Shown one piece after another: positions 30,003-36,941 of a stretch of DNA of 50,304 nucleotides. The stretch comes from a virus: positions 1-50,304 of IMG/VR virus record IMGVR_UViG_3300046660_000304, one strand, 5' to 3'. How positions within the stretch are numbered: the stretch's first letter is position 1; the number at the start of each line of letters is the position of its first letter. A program made the translations under genes and the position numbers. The notes beneath the pieces were generated by a model that had not been told where the DNA came from, searched no databases, and worked only from the letters and a program-made list of their open reading frames with translations.

Positions 30003-31568
30003 ATGTCGCAGCCTCCCGCATATTCGCGTTCGTTCAGCTTCACGAACTATCAGGCCCAAAACCCGACGGCGGCGCTGCCGGGTTCGCAGGTCGACCTCGA
30101 GCTGAACAGCGCCAAGGCGACGCTGGACGCTGTACTGGCCAACCTGAAGCTGATCCAGCGCGATGATGGTGGCATCAAGAACGCGACGGTCGGGCTCGAC
30201 CAGCTTAAGGCCGAGGTGCCCGTCGGGTTCAATGCTCCGGTGGCGTGGGTCACGGGAGCGGCATTCACGGCCGGCAGCAGCACGGTTTTTCAAGGTTCCG
30301 GCTTCTATCGCTGTCTGGTCACGCACACTTCCGGCGTCTTCGCGACCGACCTGGCCGCAGGCAAGTGGCAGCTGATCGTCAACCTCGCGGCGGTGCCGCT
30401 TGTGAACGCCAGCCAGATTGCGGTGACGCCCTCTGGCGTGCTCACGAGCGACGTGCAGACGTCGCTGCAGGCGCTCGACACCGGCAAAGCGGCCACTTCG
30501 CACACGCATCCGTCGTCCGCGATCTCCGATTCTACGGCCGCGGGGCGAGCGCTGTTGACCGCAGCAGACGTCAACGCGCAGAACGCGTTGCTTGGCACCG
30601 CGTTGCTAGGCTTTCAGCCTGGCGACATCAAGGAGACGGCTTGTCCGCTCTTGCAGAGCGGCTGGTATTACTGCGATGGCTCGTCCAAGAACCGTGTCAC
30701 CGACGTCAATCTGTTCAATGCCATCACGATTCAGCAGTCCGGCACGCTGACGAGCGCATCTCCAGTTGTCACAGGCTTGTCCGACACCAGCAATATGTCC
30801 CCTGGTATGCCGCTCAGCGGCACTGGTATCGCGGCTTCCACGTTCATCCAATCCGTCGACAGTGGTACGCAGATTACGATGACGGCGAACGCCACGGCGT
30901 CGTCGACCACGCAGATTGTTGTCGCGCCATATGGCGTCGGCGACGGCAGCACGACCTTCAACCTGCCGAACCGCGCGTATGTCGGTGTTGGCCGCGATAA
31001 CGCCAGCGGCTCCGCGTCGAACATCAATCAGGTGTCGACCACGATCTCGACCACCAACGCGAGCGTTACGGCCACTGTCGGCTCCGCGATTGGCATATTC
31101 GTGGGCATGTACGTCGCGCACCCAAAAGTCCCGCTTGGAACCACTATAACGGCAGTCTCCGGCACCACGATCACGTTGTCTGCTGCTGCAACCGGCACCG
31201 TCACGACGTCTGCCGCGCGCTTTTCCCCACTAGCGGACGCGCAGACCATCGGTCGCACAACGGCCGCGGGCAGTATTGCTAGATCGTTCACGCTCGTCAC
31301 GGCCAATCTGCCGCCCTATACGCCGGCGGGCTCCATCGTCTCCGCGGACAGCGGGCACACGCACAACGCGCTCCAGCCTACGCAAACCCGCAACGACGGC
31401 ACCTCTACGGCGAGCTTGTTCGCGTTCGCCACAAGTCAGGCGACTTCGGTGGGTTTTGCCAACATCACCTCCACGTTCACAGGCAGTGCGCAAGGGGGCA
31501 CGAGTGCGCCAGTCGCCGTGTCGAGCATGCAGCCGACGATCGTCATGAACTACATCATCAAGCGGTGA
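30003..31568 (+). CDS. Tail fibre / receptor-binding protein 2 with collar domain (521 aa)
   Basis: The N-terminus is related to fibre 1. Residues about 205-300 form a tail-collar domain (GWYYCDGSSKNR, then YGVGDGSTTFNLPN), interrupted by a beta-rich insertion of about 70 residues and followed by a second one. The end SMQPTIVMNYIIKR is typical of phage collar or microcystin-dependent proteins. It is likely a second adhesin or a fibre-tip protein. Confidence 0.82.
   Translation: MSQPPAYSRSFSFTNYQAQNPTAALPGSQVDLELNSAKATLDAVLANLKLIQRDDGGIKNATVGLDQLKAEVPVGFNAPVAWVTGAAFTAGSSTVFQGSGFYRCLVTHTSGVFATDLAAGKWQLIVNLAAVPLVNASQIAVTPSGVLTSDVQTSLQALDTGKAATSHTHPSSAISDSTAAGRALLTAADVNAQNALLGTALLGFQPGDIKETACPLLQSGWYYCDGSSKNRVTDVNLFNAITIQQSGTLTSASPVVTGLSDTSNMSPGMPLSGTGIAASTFIQSVDSGTQITMTANATASSTTQIVVAPYGVGDGSTTFNLPNRAYVGVGRDNASGSASNINQVSTTISTTNASVTATVGSAIGIFVGMYVAHPKVPLGTTITAVSGTTITLSAAATGTVTTSAARFSPLADAQTIGRTTAAGSIARSFTLVTANLPPYTPAGSIVSADSGHTHNALQPTQTRNDGTSTASLFAFATSQATSVGFANITSTFTGSAQGGTSAPVAVSSMQPTIVMNYIIKR
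30322..30369 (+). repeat. 48-base identical segment, fibre 2 copy
   Basis: Partner of 28054-28101; it lies at the same place in the related N-terminal domain of the second fibre protein. Confidence 0.9.
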
Positions 31569-31581
31569 GGGAGAACCACCA

Positions 31582-32598
31582 ATGGACGCGAGGGAAGCCG
31601 AGAACCTGGTGAAGGTTCACGGGAGCATCAGAGCTGCTGCGAAAGCCACCGGCGTGCCGTATGCGACGCTTAACGGTCGTTTGAAGGGCGTCCAGGATCG
31701 CGCTGCGCCCAAAATGTCGGAAACTGAGGGTTTGGTGTTTCCGGACTTGCCCTCGAGCGAGTTGAAGCCGCAGGAGATCGCGGCGCAGGCCGCGAAAAAC
31801 TTCGCCAAGCATCTCGCTGCACGCGACGCGCGCCGCTGGATGGAGATCAAGGTCAAGTCGAACCGGCCGATCGGCGTGGCGTTCGTCGGCGACCCACATT
31901 TGGACAACAACGGCTGCAACTGGCCGCTGCTGAACCGCGACATCGAAGTCCTCGCCAATACGCCGGGTTTGCACGCGGTCAACATGGGCGACATCACGGA
32001 CAATTGGGTTGGGCGTTTGATCCGGCTCTACGCCGACCAGGAGATGAGCAAAAAGCAGGCATGGAAGCTCGCCGCGTGGTTCATGAACAGCGCCGGCATC
32101 AGTTGGATGTGCCACATCCTCGGCAATCACGACGCATGGAATGACGGCCCCTACCTCATCAAGGCCAACGCGACACCGCAGGTGCCCGTCGAGGACTGGC
32201 AGTCACGATTCAAGATCTGCTTTCCGAACGGCAACGAGGTCAAGGTGCACGCTGCGCACGATTTTCCGGGTTCGTCGATCTGGAATGACCTGCACGGCGC
32301 GCAGAAAGCCTCCATGCAACTCGAGCAGGCGGACATCTACGCCTGCGCGCACAAGCACAATTGGGCGATCAAGCACGGCGAGAACGCTCACCGGAACTTC
32401 GTCTACCACCTGATCCGGTCCCGCGGTTACAAGTTCATCGACAGTTATGCGGACCAAGGCGGCTACGGTTCTCAGCAATACGGTGCGACGATTACGGCCG
32501 TCATTGATCCGTCCGCCACGGGACCGACGAAGATCCAGATGTTTGCCGATCTCGTCGAGGCCGCCAAATACCTGACGTATCTGAGGGCGCGCGCATGA
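31582..32598 (+). CDS. HTH plus calcineurin-like phosphoesterase (338 aa)
   Basis: Residues 1-40 look like a helix-turn-helix (SIRAAAKATGVPYATLNGRL). From about residue 95 the metallophosphoesterase motifs follow: GDPHLDNN, GDITDN, GNHD and a C-terminal HKH. Such enzymes cleave phosphodiesters or phosphomonoesters with two metal ions. Its place just before the large terminase suggests a packaging or DNA-processing role. A motif-like sequence (31715-31731) lies in the coding region. Confidence 0.82.
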   Translation: MDAREAENLVKVHGSIRAAAKATGVPYATLNGRLKGVQDRAAPKMSETEGLVFPDLPSSELKPQEIAAQAAKNFAKHLAARDARRWMEIKVKSNRPIGVAFVGDPHLDNNGCNWPLLNRDIEVLANTPGLHAVNMGDITDNWVGRLIRLYADQEMSKKQAWKLAAWFMNSAGISWMCHILGNHDAWNDGPYLIKANATPQVPVEDWQSRFKICFPNGNEVKVHAAHDFPGSSIWNDLHGAQKASMQLEQADIYACAHKHNWAIKHGENAHRNFVYHLIRSRGYKFIDSYADQGGYGSQQYGATITAVIDPSATGPTKIQMFADLVEAAKYLTYLRARA

Positions 32599-32744
32599 GC
32601 GTCGTCCCGCTGAAAAAGTACACCTATCTGGATTGGGTTTCGATCTCGGCCAGGGTGTCCGCGCAGCGCGCGCAGAAGGGCATCGAGCCGTGGCCGCACT
32701 ACGCGATCGACGCGCTGTGGCGTGAATTCTTCGGCGAAGGCTGA
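32595..32744 (+). CDS. Hypothetical small protein (49 aa)
   Basis: A short protein with several Trp and Tyr (YTYLDWVSISARV, EPWPHYAIDALWREFFG). It overlaps the phosphoesterase stop (ATGA) and the terL start (TGATG), so it is translationally coupled to both. No family was recognised. Confidence 0.55.
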   Translation: MSVVPLKKYTYLDWVSISARVSAQRAQKGIEPWPHYAIDALWREFFGEG

Positions 32745-34387
32745 TGAAAAAGCCGGCGCCCATCGACCCGCGGGTTCACCAGCTCAAGGCCGTCAATCGT
32801 TTGATCGCCGCGCAGGAAGCGCGCGACAAGCTATTGCCGTTCATGCTGTTGACGATGCCGGACCCGGTGGACGTCGAGGACGCCAAGCTCTCGCGCTATG
32901 AAATCACGCCGCAGGCGCGGCTGCTGTGCGAGATCATGGAAAAGGTCGAGCGGGGCGAGCTCAAGCGCGTCTGTGTTTCGATCGGCCCGCAGCTCGGCAA
33001 GTCGCAGATCCTGTCGCGCGGCGCGCCCGCGTGGATCGCCGGCCGCAATCCGTACCGCAACATGATCCTCGGCAGCTACAACCAGGACTTTGCCAACGAG
33101 TTCGGGTTTGAGGTGCGCAACATCATCGACACCGCGGCGTACCGGCAGGTATTCCCCGAGTACAAGCTGATGAAGGGCGGCACCGCCAAAGACCTGCTGG
33201 TGAGCGAGGAGGGCGGCAAACTGGCCTTCGTCGGCGTCGGCGGCTCCGGCACCGGTAAGCCCGCAGACCTGTTCGTGGTCGACGACCCCTTCCGGAACGA
33301 CGAGGACGCCAACAGCGCGACCTATCGCGAGAAGGTCTGGAAATGGTTTCAGTCGACCGTGTTCTCGCGCACGACCGACAAGACGGCGATCGTGATCGTG
33401 CACACGCGCTGGCACCAGGACGACCTTATCGGCCGGCTCTGCGATCCCTCGCACCCGGAGCGCGACGGTCTCTACAAGGGCATTGCCAAGCGATGGACCT
33501 ACATCAACATTCCGGCCGTGGTCGAGGATCCGAGCTTGGCGAAGGCGCTCGGCCTCTCGCTGACGAAGCAGACGGACCCCGATATTTTGGAGCAATTTGG
33601 GCCGCAGCCCATGTCCGCCTTGTGGCCTGGCCGGAAATCGCTGCCTTTGTTGGCCGAAGCCAAGCAGTCCGATCCGCGTACTTTCAACGCCCTCTACATG
33701 GGCAAGCCGGCGCCGGAGCAGGGCGAGTATTTCAAGGCGGACTACATCCTCGAATACGACCGCCGCGACCTTCCGAAGCGCCTGCGCATGTACGGCGCTT
33801 CCGACCATGCGGTCTCCAAGAAACAGCGGCGCGACTATACCGCGCTTGGATGCGTGGGGATTGACGAGAACGACGAGATTTGGGTGATGCCCGATCTCGT
33901 CTGGCGCCGCATGGAGACCGACAAGACGGTCGAGGAGCTGCTTGGCCAGTTCAAGATCCACAAGCCGTCGCTGTGGTGGCTCGAGAACGAGATGATCTCC
34001 AAGTCGTTCGGCCCGTTCCTGCGCAAGCGCATGATCGAAGACAAAATCTACACGACGCTGGACCCCATCACGCCGGCGTCCGACCTGGAGACCCGCGCGC
34101 GTTCGATCCAGGGCCGCATGGCTATGCAGATGGTGCATTTCCCCAAGTTCGCACCGTGGTGGCAGAACGCACGCACGCAGATTTTGACGTTCCCTTACGC
34201 CACCAACGACGACTTCGTGTCGTGGCTGGCGCTGGTCGGCCTCGGCCTCACCAAGGAATTGAAGCCTGCGAGCGAGAAGAAACTGAAGATCGAACCCGGC
34301 AAGCCCGGATCGATCGAGTGGATTTTGAACGCCGCGGAACAGACCATGCGCAAAAAGACGCGCGAAAACTCGACAGCCGGATGGTGA
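32744..34387 (+). CDS. terL: Terminase large subunit (547 aa)
   Basis: The ATPase motor has a variant Walker A in IGPQLGKSQ (residues 80-88) and Walker B DLFVVDDP (Asp175 to Asp181). The C-terminal nuclease starts near YGASDHAVSKKQRRDYTAL, where Asp marks the first metal site. It drives DNA packaging into the prohead and cuts concatemers. It is followed directly by the portal gene. Confidence 0.93.
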   Translation: MKKPAPIDPRVHQLKAVNRLIAAQEARDKLLPFMLLTMPDPVDVEDAKLSRYEITPQARLLCEIMEKVERGELKRVCVSIGPQLGKSQILSRGAPAWIAGRNPYRNMILGSYNQDFANEFGFEVRNIIDTAAYRQVFPEYKLMKGGTAKDLLVSEEGGKLAFVGVGGSGTGKPADLFVVDDPFRNDEDANSATYREKVWKWFQSTVFSRTTDKTAIVIVHTRWHQDDLIGRLCDPSHPERDGLYKGIAKRWTYINIPAVVEDPSLAKALGLSLTKQTDPDILEQFGPQPMSALWPGRKSLPLLAEAKQSDPRTFNALYMGKPAPEQGEYFKADYILEYDRRDLPKRLRMYGASDHAVSKKQRRDYTALGCVGIDENDEIWVMPDLVWRRMETDKTVEELLGQFKIHKPSLWWLENEMISKSFGPFLRKRMIEDKIYTTLDPITPASDLETRARSIQGRMAMQMVHFPKFAPWWQNARTQILTFPYATNDDFVSWLALVGLGLTKELKPASEKKLKIEPGKPGSIEWILNAAEQTMRKKTRENSTAGW

Positions 34388-34391
34388 CGAC

Positions 34392-36551
34392 ATGACCGAC
34401 GACCTTGCACTCGATGACAATCCGGCAACCGTGCCCGGCGGCAACACCGACGACGCTTCGACCGAGAAGCCGGAGATTCCGGAGGCGGAAAAGAAGTTCG
34501 TCCAGGAGTGGTGCTCGCGCATCAAGAAGGCGAAAAAGTTCTACGAGAAGGACGATGGGCCGTTCAAGCGGATGGACTATTGCATGCAGCTCGCCAAGAA
34601 CGGCGCCGAGAAGGACTGGCTGTCGAGCGGCAAGAAATACGTCGTCCCCATCATCAATCGGCACATCAACCAGGCCGTGGCGCAGCTCTACGCCAAGAAT
34701 CCGAAGGCCATCGCCAAGCGGAAGCAGCGCCGCATGTTCACGGTGTGGGACGGCCAGTTGGCATCGCTGAAGGAAGCCGCCGACGCGATCCAGCACGCGA
34801 CGCAGCAGGCGCAGATGGCCGCACAAGCGGGCGTCCCGCCGGAGCAGATCCCGCCGCCCGACCCGAACATGATCGCGATCCTGCAGGACGCCGAGGTGGT
34901 CAAAAAGTACGACATCATGGTGGAGGGCATCGCCGACACCCTGACGATCCTGCACAACCATTTCATGACCGACGCGAGCACGCAGTACAAGCAGCAGTTC
35001 AAGGCGCTGGTCCGGCGCACCAAGGTCAACTGCATCGGCTACGTCAAGCTCGGCTTCCAGCGCATCCTCGAGAAGAACCCCGAGGTGACGACGCAGATCG
35101 ACACCTACAGCGAACAGCTGGCGACGTTGCGCGAGCTCATGCAGGACGCGAGCGAACCGGACTTCGACGAGAACTCCGCCAAGGCCGAGCAGCTGAAGAC
35201 GCTGATCGCGGACCTCCAGCAGAACGACACGGTGATCGTGAAGGAGGGGCCGATGTACTCGTTCCCGCGGTCCAAGTCGATCATCATCGATCCAGCGGTC
35301 GAGCACCTGAAAACCCTGGCCGGCGCTGGCTGGATCGCTGAGGAATACAGCAAGACGCCGGAGGAGATCGAGAAGCTGTGGCAGGTCGACGTCAAGAAGG
35401 ATTACACCGCGCAGAAGGCGGATTCGAGCTCGTGGGCGAAGTGGTCTGAAAAGGACGGTAAGGAGAGCGACACCGCGCTGGTGTGGCGCGTGATGAACCG
35501 CGAGACCGGGCAGGAGTTCTTTGTCTGCGACGGCTATCCCGGCTATCTGCAGCCGCCGGCGCCGCCGAAGGTGAAACTGCGCCGTTTCTTCGACATCTTC
35601 CCGCTGGTGTTCAACGAGGTGGAATCGGAGGACGATCAGTTCCCGCCGTCGGACGTGTGGCTGGCCCGTCATTTGCAGAACGAGTACAACCGCAACCGCG
35701 AGGGTCTGCGCGAGCACCGTCGGCAGAACCGGCCGGGGTATGTGGCGGCCAAAGGTTCGTTTGAAGAAACCGACCTGATGAAGCTGTCGAACCACGAGTC
35801 CGGCGCGATCATCGAGCTCAACCAGCTGCAGCAGGGCGAGAAGATCGCCGACAAGCTGCAGGCCAAGCCTGTCATGATGATCGACCCCAAGATGTACGAG
35901 GTGGATTCGATCTTCCAGGATCTGCTGCGGGTCGTCGGCTCGCAACAGGCCAATCTCGGTCCCACCGCCGACGCCACCGCGACCGAAAGTTCGATCGCCG
36001 AGCAGAGCCGCACGGTGTCGTTGGCCGACAACGTGGACGATCTCGACGACCTGCTCAGCGTGCTCGCCGAATCCACGGGCGAGATCATGCTGCAGGAGAT
36101 GTCGGCCGAGACCGTCAAGGCGATCGTCGGCCCCGGAGCCGTCTGGCCGGAAATGCCTGAGACCCGCGAAGATATCATCGAGGAAATCATGCTCGACATT
36201 CGCGCGGGCTCGAGCGGCCGGCCGAACCAGGCGGCAGACTTGGCCAAAATGGAACGTGCGATGCCGTTCGTGTTGCAGCTGCCCGGCGTCAACCCGATCC
36301 CGTGGGGCCAGAAGTACCTCGACCTGCTGGATGTCGACGCCGAGGACGCGATCGTTGAAGGTCTGCCGTCCATCACGGCGGTCAACGCCATGGCAGGCCA
36401 TCCAGCGGCCACACAGCCGGGCACAGGAGACCCGCAGTCCGATCCGGCGGCGCAAGGTGGCCAGGGCGCGCAGAACGCACCACAGCAGCCCGGAACCGCA
36501 CCTGGCCCGCAGCCAGCGTTCCCGGCGCCAGAGGCCCACATCCCGCGTTGA
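34392..36551 (+). CDS. Portal (head-tail connector) protein (719 aa)
   Basis: Position after terL, length and sequence agree with podovirus-type portals: an acidic N-terminus, a long helical core, a central FPLVFNEVESEDDQFPPSD segment, then the crown-side DIRAGSSGRPNQAADLAKMERAMP box, and a low-complexity Gln/Pro/Gly tail. It forms the dodecameric vertex through which DNA enters and leaves. Confidence 0.9.
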   Translation: MTDDLALDDNPATVPGGNTDDASTEKPEIPEAEKKFVQEWCSRIKKAKKFYEKDDGPFKRMDYCMQLAKNGAEKDWLSSGKKYVVPIINRHINQAVAQLYAKNPKAIAKRKQRRMFTVWDGQLASLKEAADAIQHATQQAQMAAQAGVPPEQIPPPDPNMIAILQDAEVVKKYDIMVEGIADTLTILHNHFMTDASTQYKQQFKALVRRTKVNCIGYVKLGFQRILEKNPEVTTQIDTYSEQLATLRELMQDASEPDFDENSAKAEQLKTLIADLQQNDTVIVKEGPMYSFPRSKSIIIDPAVEHLKTLAGAGWIAEEYSKTPEEIEKLWQVDVKKDYTAQKADSSSWAKWSEKDGKESDTALVWRVMNRETGQEFFVCDGYPGYLQPPAPPKVKLRRFFDIFPLVFNEVESEDDQFPPSDVWLARHLQNEYNRNREGLREHRRQNRPGYVAAKGSFEETDLMKLSNHESGAIIELNQLQQGEKIADKLQAKPVMMIDPKMYEVDSIFQDLLRVVGSQQANLGPTADATATESSIAEQSRTVSLADNVDDLDDLLSVLAESTGEIMLQEMSAETVKAIVGPGAVWPEMPETREDIIEEIMLDIRAGSSGRPNQAADLAKMERAMPFVLQLPGVNPIPWGQKYLDLLDVDAEDAIVEGLPSITAVNAMAGHPAATQPGTGDPQSDPAAQGGQGAQNAPQQPGTAPGPQPAFPAPEAHIPR

Positions 36552-36557
36552 CGAAAA

Positions 36558-36574
36558 TGTCGGAAACTGAGAGA
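36558..36574 (+). promoter_or_regulatory. 17-base motif / promoter candidate after the portal gene
   Basis: TGTCG GAAAC TGAGAGA with TTGACG (36548-36553) exactly 17 bases before GAGAAT. The next gene starts 64 bases downstream. Confidence 0.68.
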
Positions 36575-36638
36575 ATGGTCGTCGGCAGATGACAGTCGTT
36601 TCGCCGGCGACGGACCTCGTTTTTGAGGAATTGCCGGC

Positions 36639-36941
36639 ATGGCTATCTCGTCTCAATTCGCAATCCTGACCGCTGACGGCCAGTCCGCGTCGATCCCTTG
36701 GCTCGGCGGCCGCGGCGTGTTCACCGCATGGGGCACGTTCGGCGGCGGCACCATCAAGCTGCAGCAGTCCCCCGACGACGGCACCACCTGGATTGACCTT
36801 GATCGATCCGGCGACACCTTCTGCACCTTCACGGCGAACGGCGAGGGCGGCTTTGAATTACAGCCGTGTCTGCTGCGCGTGTCGCTGTCCGGCTCGACGG
36901 CGCCCAACATCAAGTCAGGCGTGCAGGCCGCATTCCGGTGA
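36639..36941 (+). CDS. Small beta-rich virion-associated protein (100 aa)
   Basis: A beta-strand-rich protein (GVFTAWGTFGGGTIKLQQSPD, TFTANGEGGFELQ) that resembles short phage proteins often encoded before decoration or tail genes. The next gene begins at GTG overlapping its stop. Confidence 0.6.
   Translation: MAISSQFAILTADGQSASIPWLGGRGVFTAWGTFGGGTIKLQQSPDDGTTWIDLDRSGDTFCTFTANGEGGFELQPCLLRVSLSGSTAPNIKSGVQAAFR

Noticed and set aside
31558-36656. Long minus-strand frames opposite terL and portal (564 and 802 aa)
   Set aside because: No domain is visible, composition is Arg/Leu/Asp-heavy, and both overlap confident plus-strand genes entirely.
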